From the NCBI RefSeq assembly GCF_001298525.1, contig NZ_CP012678.1, forward strand, positions 1,364,001 to 1,428,000: 64,000 nt of DNA, given 5' to 3'. Shown here piece after piece: positions 9,988 through 19,365 of this stretch; within the stretch, counting starts at the first letter, position 1, and the number at the start of each line of letters is the position of its first letter. The translations under genes were made by a program, and so were the position numbers. The stretch comes from Psychrobacter urativorans (GTDB lineage Bacteria > Pseudomonadota > Gammaproteobacteria > Pseudomonadales > Moraxellaceae). The notes beneath the pieces are model-generated. The model was given only the letters and a program-made list of their open reading frames with translations, did no database searches and had not been told where the DNA came from.

Positions 9988-10602
9988 CTACTGTCTAACC
10001 GCTTCAATCTGAATATTTAACGTTACTTTTTCCGTAATACCTAACAAGGTATATTTACGAATATCCCACTTCCTGCGATCAATCGTCGTCGTAAAATCAC
10101 CACCACACACTGTTTTTTTGACGATAGGACTGAGGTAACAGTTAAATTTGGTTGCTGTTAAAGTGACTGGGTTCGTCTTTCCATGTAACGTCAGTAGACC
10201 ATCCACTTTTGTGACACCTGAGCGACCTTTATCATTGGAGAAATGCCACTGCGTAGACACAAAAGACGCTAACGGAAATTGGATAATATCAAAGAAGTCA
10301 GCACTGGCTAAATTGATATCAAACGCTTTATTTCCCGTCCTTAAGGTGTTCATCGGAATAATAAGTGAGACATTGCCGGTCTGCGCACGCTTATCATATT
10401 CTAACTGTCCGGTTAAATGGTAAAAGCCGCCAGTATTAGTTGAGGTTTTGAAGTGATCAATAGCAAAAAGTACGTTAGAGTTATTAGGCTCAAGTAAATA
10501 GATAGCAGCATGACTACTAACGATGCTACCTGTCAGCAATAACAGCGCCGCTAACCGCTTTTGATAAAGTGATGTTGTTCGACTAAATGAAAAATAGCTC
10601 AT
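9988..10602 (-). CDS. YceI-family periplasmic protein
   Basis: YceI proteins are secreted lipocalin-fold proteins that bind polyisoprenoid-type lipids in the periplasm. This 204-residue protein has an N-terminal signal peptide with a hydrophobic core at about 17-30 and probable cleavage near residues 32-33. Family features follow: SNVLFAIDHF, G-F-L-GQLEYD, SADFFDI, the VDGLLTLHGKTNPVTL block, and a C-terminal GITEKVTLNIQIEA strand. An AAAGGA site precedes the ATG. Two cysteines (near 155 and 163) could form a disulphide. Monocistronic and convergent with glmS. Ligand unknown. Confidence 0.9.
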   Translation of the reverse strand: MSYFSFSRTTSLYQKRLAALLLLTGSIVSSHAAIYLLEPNNSNVLFAIDHFKTSTNTGGFYHLTGQLEYDKRAQTGNVSLIIPMNTLRTGNKAFDINLASADFFDIIQFPLASFVSTQWHFSNDKGRSGVTKVDGLLTLHGKTNPVTLTATKFNCYLSPIVKKTVCGGDFTTTIDRRKWDIRKYTLLGITEKVTLNIQIEAVRQ

Positions 10603-10884
10603 AACGACATTCCTTTGTAGAGGAACTTAAGGATGCAGACATAGTCATAAATACCGTTATTCCTGGACAAAAATGCAAACCGCCTTAACACCTAAATCAC
10701 GTCCGTTGTGATGACAGTATCGATCTATAGATAGTGCTCATAACGTCGTCATTAATCAATGTATATATAACTTTTAAACGGTAAGGCAAAAAAGGAAGAC
10801 CGTTACTTTATTTTTAATCTTCTTTAAACTTATAATTTTCAGTGATTGCCTTAGTGGATTATGAAAATTAACCCGCTATTAATG

Positions 10885-13800
10885 CTATGAATCTTTTGCC
10901 ACGGACTTATCTTTACCATGCGGAACAAGCCATTTAGCAAACCAGTTAGACACATCGTCCATCAAGGTATATACCACTGGAATCACCACCAAACTTAATA
11001 AGGTTGACGTGACTAAACCGCCTAATACAGCTGCCGCCATTGGACGGCGGAAAGTAGGATCTGCTTCGCCCCAACCAAAAACCAGTGGTAACATGCCAGC
11101 GCCCATGGCAATGGTGGTCATAATGATCGGACGCGCACGCTTATGGCAGGAGTCAATAATAGCGTCAAAACGGGCTAGCCCGCGCCGCTGAGCTATTAGC
11201 GCATAATCGACCAGTAAAATAGAGTTTTTAGTAGCGATACCCATCAGCATAATAAAGCCAATCATCGACGGCATCGATAAGCTACTCTTGGTAAGTACCA
11301 AGCCCACAAAGGCGCCACCGATTGATAATGGCAATGCCATAAGAATCGTAAAGGGTTGCAACAAGCGTCCGAATAGCAAGATTAACACCCCTAAAATACA
11401 GACAATACCGACTGACATAGCAATGACAAAACCGCTAAACAGTTCTGCCATATTTTCCGCTTGTCCTTGTTCAATGATGGTAATGGATGCTGGCAATTTT
11501 TGCATTGTCGGGGTGTTTTTGACGGCTTTCACCAATTCGCCAAGCTCTCCATTTGCCGGTTGCACGGTAATACTGATAGCACGCTCGCGATCTAGGCGAC
11601 TGATTTGTGCAGGACCTGTGCCGAAGTCGAGCGCGGCGACTTCACCGACGCGTACACCTTGTCCGGCTGGGCGCGCGCTTGGCACGTACAGACCTTCGAG
11701 TTGGTTGACGCTTTGTTTCGCCACATCCGGTAGCCGTACCACAATGGGTATTTGGCGGGTGTCCAGATTAAGTTTAGATAAGCGCTGCTCATAGTCGCCG
11801 ACGGTGGCAATACGTAATGTGGTGGCGATATCTTGAGTAGTAACGCCTTTATCAGCCATTGCCAGTCTATCAGGCGTCACTGTCAATTCTTGGCGCGGTA
11901 AACTACGATCGCTAGTAACTGCACCTGCGATAGGTAAGGCGCGAATATCAGTCATGATTTTTTGGACGGTCTGTTCGAGCACTTGTGGATTGGTACTGGT
12001 CAAGGAGAAGTTATAGCCAGTCTCGCCGCCACTAGATAAGCCAACGGTAAAGCGCGCACTTGGTACATCTGCCAATATGGCGCTAATGCGCTGTTCAATC
12101 TCTTGCTTAGAGCCACGCTCTTTTCTGGGAACAAGCACTATATCTAAACCTGCGATATTTTTTGCCTTCCCACCACTCGAATCTGAACCCATTGACGCTT
12201 GCCCTTCGCCAACTGCCGTAAATATATGGGTGACCTCAGGCAATGTCATGATACGCGCACTTGCCAGTGCGGCGACGCGCTCCGTATCGGCAAGCTCAAC
12301 ATCAGGCGTCATCTCAATCGCCACACGGGTTTGGTCAATATCATTATCAGGAATAAAAGCAGTGGGTAGCAGTTTGACCAAGCCTAGTGATGCCACAAAT
12401 AATACCAAAGTAGCGCCCATCGTTAGCCAACGATGATGTAACGTCCACGTGACCATTTTCAGATACCACGTCATTAGGCGGCTTTGTTTTTCAACATATT
12501 TTTTCTCTGGACGCAAAACATAAGCTGCCATCATCGGCGTAATCAAACGCGCCACCATTAATGAGGCAAAAATCGAAAGCGCTGCTGTCCAACCGAACTG
12601 ACGGAAAAACTGCCCAACAATCCCACCCATAAATGCGGTTGGTAAAAATACCGCAATTAAAGTAAAAGTGGTGGCAACAACAGCAAGCCCAATCTCATCA
12701 GCGGCTTCCATCGCCGCTTCATAAGGCGTCTTGCCCATCCGCAGATGGCGCATGATATTTTCGACTTCAACAATCGCATCATCAACCAGTACCCCAATAA
12801 CCAATGATAATGCCAATAACGAGATAATATTCAGACTAAAATCGAACAGATACATCCCTAAAAAGGTAGGAATAATGGATAACGGCAAGGCAACAGCGGT
12901 AACAATGGTCGCACGAATATTGCGCAAAAATAAAAACACTACAATAACGGCTAAGATACCGCCTTCAATCAGCATCCGTAATGATGCTTGATAATCCTCA
13001 GCAATCGGGGTGGCGCGATCATAAACTTTATCAACTTTGATATTGCTCATGTCTTTATTTAATTGCACCAACGCGTCATCAACCCGCGCCATGACTTCAA
13101 CCTCACTAGCACCGCGCGTACGTGTGATGTTAAATGCCACCACCGTTTTGCTATCAAGCTTAGCGATAGAACTGGGATCAGCCGCGCCATCGGTCACTTG
13201 CGCTATCTGCCCTAGTGTCTGCGTACCACCAGTCGGCACGTTGATTTGCAACTCATTGAGTTCACGCGCCCGCTCGACTGCGCCTAAAACTCGAATCGTC
13301 TGCGTGGTATTACCAACTTTTGCCTCACCACCTGAGCTATCTTGTTGAATGCCTACAATTTGCTGCGACAGCTGCGCAATAGAAAGTTGCAAACCGCTCA
13401 TCACAATGGGATCAGCTGCCACGGTAATTTGCCGTTCCAAGCCACCGATACGGCTAATCGCACCTACCCCTTGGATATCAGATAGGCGCTTGGTAATCGT
13501 GTCATCGACGAACCAAGATAAATCCTCCACGCTCATATTATCGGCAGTGACTGAATAGGTAACGACCGGAAATCCCGAGGTGGAGACTTTAGTAATAATC
13601 GGGTCATTAGCCGCAGCAGGCAAATCACCACGCACCTCACCGACGGCGGAACGCACATCATCGACCGCTTCTTGAATGTCTTTATCTAACACAAATTCGG
13701 TCACAATGGTCGCCGCGCCAGTTTGGAGCGTACTGCGAATATGCTTAATTCCGGTAATACTGGTCAGCCTATTTTCAATCTTTTTTGCCACGTCATTTTC

Positions 13801-13983
13801 TAATTGCGACGGCGCGGCACCGGGTAACGTCACGGTTACCACGACCGCTGGCAAATCGATATCAGGGAACTGTTGGACTTTCATTTGCCGAAAGCCAAAC
13901 AATCCGCCCATTGTCAATAAGACAAACAGTAAAATGGCAACCAGTGGATTCCGAATTGAATAAGCCGACACATTTAAATTCAT
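10885..13983 (-). CDS. RND-family efflux pump, inner-membrane permease
   Basis: A proton-driven exporter of the HAE1/AcrB-like RND superfamily, 1032 residues. It has TM1 near residues 12-30, a large periplasmic loop, TM2-TM6 from about 335, a second loop and TM7-TM12. The proton-relay pair Asp401-Asp402 in TM4 (GVLVDDAIVEVEN) is present. Its ATG overlaps the stop of the adaptor gene by four bases (ATGA), so adaptor and pump are translationally coupled. No outer-membrane channel or regulator gene is adjacent, so it presumably borrows a TolC-type channel. Substrate range cannot be read from sequence. Confidence 0.93.
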   Translation of the reverse strand: MNLNVSAYSIRNPLVAILLFVLLTMGGLFGFRQMKVQQFPDIDLPAVVVTVTLPGAAPSQLENDVAKKIENRLTSITGIKHIRSTLQTGAATIVTEFVLDKDIQEAVDDVRSAVGEVRGDLPAAANDPIITKVSTSGFPVVTYSVTADNMSVEDLSWFVDDTITKRLSDIQGVGAISRIGGLERQITVAADPIVMSGLQLSIAQLSQQIVGIQQDSSGGEAKVGNTTQTIRVLGAVERARELNELQINVPTGGTQTLGQIAQVTDGAADPSSIAKLDSKTVVAFNITRTRGASEVEVMARVDDALVQLNKDMSNIKVDKVYDRATPIAEDYQASLRMLIEGGILAVIVVFLFLRNIRATIVTAVALPLSIIPTFLGMYLFDFSLNIISLLALSLVIGVLVDDAIVEVENIMRHLRMGKTPYEAAMEAADEIGLAVVATTFTLIAVFLPTAFMGGIVGQFFRQFGWTAALSIFASLMVARLITPMMAAYVLRPEKKYVEKQSRLMTWYLKMVTWTLHHRWLTMGATLVLFVASLGLVKLLPTAFIPDNDIDQTRVAIEMTPDVELADTERVAALASARIMTLPEVTHIFTAVGEGQASMGSDSSGGKAKNIAGLDIVLVPRKERGSKQEIEQRISAILADVPSARFTVGLSSGGETGYNFSLTSTNPQVLEQTVQKIMTDIRALPIAGAVTSDRSLPRQELTVTPDRLAMADKGVTTQDIATTLRIATVGDYEQRLSKLNLDTRQIPIVVRLPDVAKQSVNQLEGLYVPSARPAGQGVRVGEVAALDFGTGPAQISRLDRERAISITVQPANGELGELVKAVKNTPTMQKLPASITIIEQGQAENMAELFSGFVIAMSVGIVCILGVLILLFGRLLQPFTILMALPLSIGGAFVGLVLTKSSLSMPSMIGFIMLMGIATKNSILLVDYALIAQRRGLARFDAIIDSCHKRARPIIMTTIAMGAGMLPLVFGWGEADPTFRRPMAAAVLGGLVTSTLLSLVVIPVVYTLMDDVSNWFAKWLVPHGKDKSVAKDS

Positions 13984-15380
13984 GGGCGTGCCTGCGTCGC
14001 TGGGCTATCGACAACGCGTACCAAGTCACCATCGTTTAAGAAGCTGCCACCTTGTTTCACCACTTTACTGTCAACGGGTATCGGTTCTTTAATAGTGACA
14101 TTATCGCCTACACGGTCGCCAAGGGTGACGCGCAGCTGCTTGATACGCCCGATGTTTTTAGCATTTTCATTTTTAGCAGTCTGGGTTTTAGCATTGTTGG
14201 TATTGTCGTTTTTGGTAGTGTCATTTTCGGTTTTGATATCCGTTACCAGCATCACATAATCGTAGCCATCATTACTGACAATGGCACTATTGGGTACGAC
14301 CTGTTTACTAGCACTACCCAATTGGAATTCGCCCGATTGATACATGCCTGCGCGCGCAGCAGAATTGGCAACTAAACTGGCATAAATCGTAATTTGGCGA
14401 TTATTATCCGCTGTCGGTGCGATTCGGCTGACCTCACCCATCACCGATTGATTTTTCGGTAAGCTCACTTTAACCGGCGTACCCACTTTCACCTCGCCAA
14501 TAAGTTTGGGGTCAATAGACGCTTGCCATTCTAAAATGCCATCTTTAATAATCGTAAAGAGAGGGTCGCTACCCGCAACCATGCCTACGTCAGCCAGTTT
14601 TTCACTGATCACGCCACTAACGGGGGCGACCACATTGGCATTGCTCAAGTTCAATCGCTGCGTATTCAGGCGTGCTTTTGCCGCGTCTAAGGATGCCTCC
14701 GCTTGTAATTTATTGGTGCGGTAACGGTCAGCTTCTTGTTTACTAATGGCATCAATATCGAGGAGCGGTAACACGCGCGCGGCATCCGTACGTGCATTAG
14801 CAAGGGTCGCCTCGGCTTCTGACACATCGGCTTGCGCTTGCAGAACTTGCTGCTGCAACGCAGCGGTATCGAATACGGCAAGTACTTGACCAGCTTTGAC
14901 CGACTGACCTGCCTCCACTAAGATACGCTCGATTGCCACGCCATTGACCTTACCACTGACAGTAGCAATATCTTTGGCACTAATCGTCCCGTCCGCGCTT
15001 AAGGTATTGCCAATATTATCTTGGCTTGGCTGTATCGTTTCCACGGATAATACGGTCTGTTCAGGAGTGTCAGCAGTCGCACTGGCATCCTTGTTCTGCG
15101 TACTACTCACACCGTTTACCGCAAGTGGCGCATCTGTTACCGCAGCATCCTTACTGCCCCAATATTTACCCAATAATACGCCCACGACTAGTACGGCAAC
15201 GATGACAGGTATCAGCCACAGCGGATATTTTGACGATGACTTATTTATGCTGGCATCAGGCTGGCGATAAGGTGGCAGCTCATTTTCAGGCGGTAACTCA
15301 GTTCCATGCGTTCGCTCAGGGTTAGAATCTTGCTGAGCTTTGGGGTTTTTCTGAATATTGGGATCTTGAAAGTCACTCAT
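13980..15380 (-). CDS. RND efflux periplasmic adaptor (membrane fusion protein)
   Basis: Links the RND pump to an outer-membrane channel. The 466 residues comprise a polar N terminus with one TM anchor at about 52-71 and a biotinyl-lipoyl-like half (VEAGQSVKAGQVLAVFDTA, about 155-173). A coiled-coil hairpin (about 175-245), the second lipoyl half (VVAPVSGVISEKL) and beta-barrel domains follow. An Asn/Thr/Lys-rich segment of about 30 residues near 380-410 (NDTTKNDNTNNAKT) is a low-complexity insertion in the membrane-proximal region, unusual for the family. First gene of the two-gene operon. Confidence 0.92.
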   Translation of the reverse strand: MSDFQDPNIQKNPKAQQDSNPERTHGTELPPENELPPYRQPDASINKSSSKYPLWLIPVIVAVLVVGVLLGKYWGSKDAAVTDAPLAVNGVSSTQNKDASATADTPEQTVLSVETIQPSQDNIGNTLSADGTISAKDIATVSGKVNGVAIERILVEAGQSVKAGQVLAVFDTAALQQQVLQAQADVSEAEATLANARTDAARVLPLLDIDAISKQEADRYRTNKLQAEASLDAAKARLNTQRLNLSNANVVAPVSGVISEKLADVGMVAGSDPLFTIIKDGILEWQASIDPKLIGEVKVGTPVKVSLPKNQSVMGEVSRIAPTADNNRQITIYASLVANSAARAGMYQSGEFQLGSASKQVVPNSAIVSNDGYDYVMLVTDIKTENDTTKNDNTNNAKTQTAKNENAKNIGRIKQLRVTLGDRVGDNVTIKEPIPVDSKVVKQGGSFLNDGDLVRVVDSPATQARP

Positions 15381-15489
15381 AATGGGTCTCTATAGTTGAG
15401 CGCAACAATTAAAGTTAAATCATAAAAATTAAATAATTACCGCTGTCAGTTATTATATTTTGAATGCATAAAAAGTTTAATGGGTCAAA

Positions 15490-17889
15490 TTAAGCATTGG
15501 TATAACGGCTTGCCTCTGGCATCCAACGCTGAATAAGTTGGCTGACATCAGCTTTACGCTCAGGATTACTGATAATGTGTCTTGCCAGTCGCTGCGCTAT
15601 CGCAAACAACTGCTCATCCCGAATCAGGTCGGCTAAATAATAGCCAATATTACCTGTTTGCCGTTTGCCTAATAGCTCGCCCGGACCGCGTAGCTCTAAG
15701 TCTTTTTGGGCAATGACAAAACCGTCGGTACTTTCACGCAGCACATTAAGTCGTTCCGTGCCAGTTTCTGATAATGGGGTTTGATATAGCAACACACAAT
15801 AGCTTTTAGTTGAGCCACGCCCGACACGACCACGTAATTGATGCAATTGCGACAATCCCAACCGTTCGGCATTTTCAATAACCATTAACGAGGCATTTGG
15901 CACATCAACACCAACTTCAATTACCGTAGTGGCAATTAATAAATCCAATTGTCCTGCTTTAAAGGCTTGCATCACAGCTTGTTTATCAGCGGCTTTCATT
16001 TTGCCATGGACTAAGCCAATACGAATATCTAAGCGCTCATTTAAATCTTCGTAAGTGGCTTCAGCCGCCTGCGCATCTAAGGCGGTCGATTCCTCTACCA
16101 ACGAGCACACCCAATACCCTTGCCTGCCTGCGGCACAATTCACCGCGATACGTTCAATAACTTCATCACGGCGATTGCGGTCAATGGTGACGGTGGTAAT
16201 CGGGGTGCGTCCCGGTGGCAATTCATCAATAATGGACGTATCCATATCACCGTAGACACTCATTGCCAGCGTGCGCGGAATCGGTGTTGCGGTCATAATC
16301 AGCTGATGGGGCGTGCTGCCCGTGACGCCTTTATTGGTCAACGCCATCCGTTGTTCAACGCCAAATCGGTGCTGCTCATCAATAATAACTAAGCCCAATT
16401 TGGCAAATTGCACTTGCTCTTGAAACAGCGCATGGGTACCGACAACCACTTGCACGGTATTGTCGGCAACTTCCGTTAACGCTTCGCGGCGCTGTTTTGC
16501 TGTTTGCTTACCCGCTAACCAACCAACACCAATCCCCAATGGCTCAAACCATTGCTTAAAATTGGTTAAATGCTGCTCGGCTAATATCTCTGTCGGTGCC
16601 ATGACGGCTACTTGCCAGCCACTATCAAGCGCAAATCCTGCTGCACCTGCCGCTACCAAGGTTTTACCCGCGCCCACATCACCTTGCACTAAGCGCAGCA
16701 TGGGCACTGAGGTTGCCATATCAGCGGTGATATCCTGCATTACTCGAGTTTGCGCACCTGTTAAACTAAACGGCAAGGCAGCAAATAACTGCTCAGTCGT
16801 CGGACTTTGAGGGGCGCACTTTGGCGCTTTATGTTGATGTAACTGCTGGCGACGATACAATAGACTGAGCTGATGGGCGGTCAACTCTTCAATAATTAAA
16901 CGCTGACAGGCGGCATGCGTACGCGCGCTTAACTGGGTTAATAAATGATATTGCTGCCCAGAATCGGTATAAGTGGGCGGGGTATGTAATAACACCAATG
17001 CCTCAAATATCGTTAAGTTATAAACGTTTTGAGCGGCTTGACTCTTTATTTCATCAGTTATTTCATCAAATTTTGAACAATCATAAGTAGAGGGATTGGC
17101 TTTTTGTACTTGGTTTTCCGTTACTTGGTTTTCCGTTACTTGGTTTTCCGGTACACGCTGAACTAGCGTAGAAAAAATATCTTCCGTTTCTAACTTATTA
17201 TTTTCAGCAATTTTTGCTGTATTATTGAATGAATTAAAGGACACTAAAGGTAAATCGGCAACGGTCGCAAAATCCTCAGCGGTAAAGAGCGTCATTGGCA
17301 GACCTTGGCTACGAACCGTTTGCAATGCCAATTTAATTAAAGTACGCAGCTTATTTTGATGCAAGCCTTTTACCGTTGGATAAATCGGTTGCAGACCTGT
17401 ATTGGTAACGGGTGCGCTATCTGTAAGGATTTGATATTCAGGATGATGTAGCTGTTTACCATAGCGGCTGACCTTGACCTCGCCGAACAGCTGCAAGCGC
17501 GTGCCTACACTCATTGATTGCAACAAACTGGGATAGACCTTAAAAAACCGCAGCCCAATCGTACCGCTACCATCATCGATAATCACCGTCATGCCGCTAC
17601 TTTTATTATCAACATGCACGATACGCCCAACCATCAACGCCGCTTGCCCGTGCATCGTCTCACCAATCGCCACGATGCGACTGCGGTCTTCATAATCACG
17701 CGGCAAGTGCAACAATAAATCAAAAACTCGCACAATACCCATTTGCGCCAACTGCTCAGCAACTTTTGGTCCAACGCCTGCGAGTGCCGTTACAGGCATA
17801 TCCAGCGACGACATTACTTGTCCCACTGTTCCATTGACAGAAGCAGTATCGAATAAAGTGGCGGATAAATGACTGGCAGATGTCGGCAT
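15490..17889 (-). CDS. recG: ATP-dependent DNA helicase RecG
   Basis: Branch-migrating helicase that processes stalled forks and Holliday junctions. The wedge/OB domain spans about residues 80-165. Walker A GDVGAGKT is at 403-410, the DEQH box at 504-507, and motif VI near QLRGRVGRG. At 799 residues it is about 100 longer than E. coli RecG (693). The excess is about 24 residues at the N terminus and an insertion at about 225-285 that contains three NQVTE pentapeptides in tandem, from a 15-bp DNA repeat. The insertion lies before the helicase core, so activity is probably kept. Confidence 0.95.
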   Translation of the reverse strand: MPTSASHLSATLFDTASVNGTVGQVMSSLDMPVTALAGVGPKVAEQLAQMGIVRVFDLLLHLPRDYEDRSRIVAIGETMHGQAALMVGRIVHVDNKSSGMTVIIDDGSGTIGLRFFKVYPSLLQSMSVGTRLQLFGEVKVSRYGKQLHHPEYQILTDSAPVTNTGLQPIYPTVKGLHQNKLRTLIKLALQTVRSQGLPMTLFTAEDFATVADLPLVSFNSFNNTAKIAENNKLETEDIFSTLVQRVPENQVTENQVTENQVQKANPSTYDCSKFDEITDEIKSQAAQNVYNLTIFEALVLLHTPPTYTDSGQQYHLLTQLSARTHAACQRLIIEELTAHQLSLLYRRQQLHQHKAPKCAPQSPTTEQLFAALPFSLTGAQTRVMQDITADMATSVPMLRLVQGDVGAGKTLVAAGAAGFALDSGWQVAVMAPTEILAEQHLTNFKQWFEPLGIGVGWLAGKQTAKQRREALTEVADNTVQVVVGTHALFQEQVQFAKLGLVIIDEQHRFGVEQRMALTNKGVTGSTPHQLIMTATPIPRTLAMSVYGDMDTSIIDELPPGRTPITTVTIDRNRRDEVIERIAVNCAAGRQGYWVCSLVEESTALDAQAAEATYEDLNERLDIRIGLVHGKMKAADKQAVMQAFKAGQLDLLIATTVIEVGVDVPNASLMVIENAERLGLSQLHQLRGRVGRGSTKSYCVLLYQTPLSETGTERLNVLRESTDGFVIAQKDLELRGPGELLGKRQTGNIGYYLADLIRDEQLFAIAQRLARHIISNPERKADVSQLIQRWMPEASRYTNA
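17108..17152. repeat. 15-bp tandem repeat x3 inside recG
   Basis: Three consecutive copies of ACTTGGTTTTCCGTT (plus strand; the last copy differs at one base). They encode NQVTE three times on the minus strand. The 15-bp period keeps the frame whatever the copy number, so the array could vary by slippage without breaking recG. Confidence 0.9.
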
Positions 17890-18149
17890 TAAAAAGTCCT
17901 AACCCTATGATTGTTGGATATCTATTGTTAAGTGTTGTACTGCTAACATCCTTGCTATAGCTGTATAAAAATACTATAAAATGATAATAATCAACATACT
18001 ACAAAAATAACACGTTCCAAACATTATAACTGACAAAGGTCTTGATTATGCTAAGTGATTTAGTAATGATGCGTCTCGATATTTAAGCGTTAATAACGTA
18101 TCTCTGTTTCCTATATCTTCGATTTAATGTTCATCGACAAGGCTACTTT

Positions 18150-19205
18150 ATGTCCGCTATTCTACTTAACCGCTTTATCAATCACTTTATTGACAACCCT
18201 GTTCAAAAACACCTACCTTTATCCTTATTACTACGTAGCAGTTTGGTTAGTGCTCTAGGTTTGCTAACCAATGCCTGTAATAGTATTCCCTCTGCTGCTC
18301 CTGTGCAAATTGCGCCTAAGCCTTATATTCCCAGTGTCGCTTTAGTGTTAGGTGGTGGCGGTGCGAAAGGTTTTGCTCATGTTGGCGTTATCAAAGCCCT
18401 AGAAGAAAGTGGCATTACTCCGACGTTGGTGGTCGGCACCAGTGTCGGCAGCTTAGTGGGTAGCCTTTATGCCAGTGGCTATACGGCAGCCCAGCTCGAA
18501 CAATTGGCATTGACCACACCTGATAGCGCATTGACCGACTTTACCTTATCTAAGCAAGGTTTTATTGAAGGGATTAAACTTAAAAACTTTATCAATGCAA
18601 AAGTGGGTGGACGTCCGATAGAAGCCTTTCCTATCACATTTGCGGCAGTGGCGACTGAAAAAGAAAGTTTAACCAAAGCCGTTTTCACCGAAGGCGACGC
18701 GGGACTTGCGGTACAAGCCTCTTGTAGTATCCCTAATATCTTTATTGCCCCGCGTATTCCAGAACGCGTAGGCAAAAAATACGTTGATGGTGGCGTAGTG
18801 AGTCTAGTGCCTGTCGATAGCGCCCGTGATTTGGGCGCTGATATAATTATCGCCGTTGACGTGACTGATTCTAGCTCTAATTCTAATTCCGGTACTAAGG
18901 CGACTGCGCTTACTAATACTAAGCTACCTACTATCACCTCATTAAGTAGCTTTTGGGGCTTATTGGAATATAATTTAACGGCTAATTTTAATAGTAACTC
19001 AACCACGCCGCGTAAGCCTACCTCAAATGCTGAACGGCAACGCGCTGATATTGTCATTACCCCAAATGTTAGCCATATTAGCTCACTCGATACCAGCCAG
19101 CGCAAAGCCTTAATTAGTGCGGGCAGCCAAGCAACCACACCACAAATTACCTCCATCAAAAAATTAATTGCCGAGAAATCTACCAGTAAATACGCCGCGC
19201 TGTAG
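18150..19205 (+). CDS. Patatin-like phospholipase family protein
   Basis: Predicted serine acyl-hydrolase of the patatin/RssA type, 351 residues. The oxyanion block GGGGAKG is at 68-74, nucleophile elbow GTSVG at 96-100 (Ser98), and the dyad aspartate in YVDGG at Asp213. The N terminus is hydrophobic (22-39) and ends in LLTNAC, so Cys43 could be lipidated, though the lipobox is not canonical. The C-terminal 100 residues include a Ser/Asn/Thr-rich linker. It stands alone, divergent from recG. Substrate unknown; a phospholipid or lysophospholipid is expected from the family. Confidence 0.88.
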   Translation: MSAILLNRFINHFIDNPVQKHLPLSLLLRSSLVSALGLLTNACNSIPSAAPVQIAPKPYIPSVALVLGGGGAKGFAHVGVIKALEESGITPTLVVGTSVGSLVGSLYASGYTAAQLEQLALTTPDSALTDFTLSKQGFIEGIKLKNFINAKVGGRPIEAFPITFAAVATEKESLTKAVFTEGDAGLAVQASCSIPNIFIAPRIPERVGKKYVDGGVVSLVPVDSARDLGADIIIAVDVTDSSSNSNSGTKATALTNTKLPTITSLSSFWGLLEYNLTANFNSNSTTPRKPTSNAERQRADIVITPNVSHISSLDTSQRKALISAGSQATTPQITSIKKLIAEKSTSKYAAL

Positions 19206-19256
19206 CAACTGTATCAAAGAAACGGCGGCTATAAAGGTCGCATAAAATGTCACGCA

Positions 19257-19297
19257 TAAAAAACCCTCATAAATCGTATCCAATTTATGAGGGTTAG
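19257..19297 (-). terminator. Terminator of the choice-of-anchor-I gene
   Basis: A stem of about 13 bp (AACCCTCATAAAT with its complement) with the T run on the minus strand, about 70 bases past the stop of the 19366-21120 gene. It may act in both directions, because the convergent patatin-like gene also ends here. Confidence 0.8.
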
Positions 19298-19365
19298 CTG
19301 AAATAATAATGTTTTTCTGACAACACTAAATCTCTTATTTTTAATCAGAAAAATAGCGACTGAAG

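Noticed and set aside
11288..11794. 168-codon plus-strand ORF opposite the RND pump
   Set aside because: Antisense shadow of a well-supported gene; composition is that of a reverse-complemented membrane protein, with no ribosome site or family resemblance.
18479..19159. 226-codon minus-strand ORF opposite the patatin-like gene
   Set aside because: Fully contained antisense frame; the plus-strand gene has intact catalytic motifs and this one has none.
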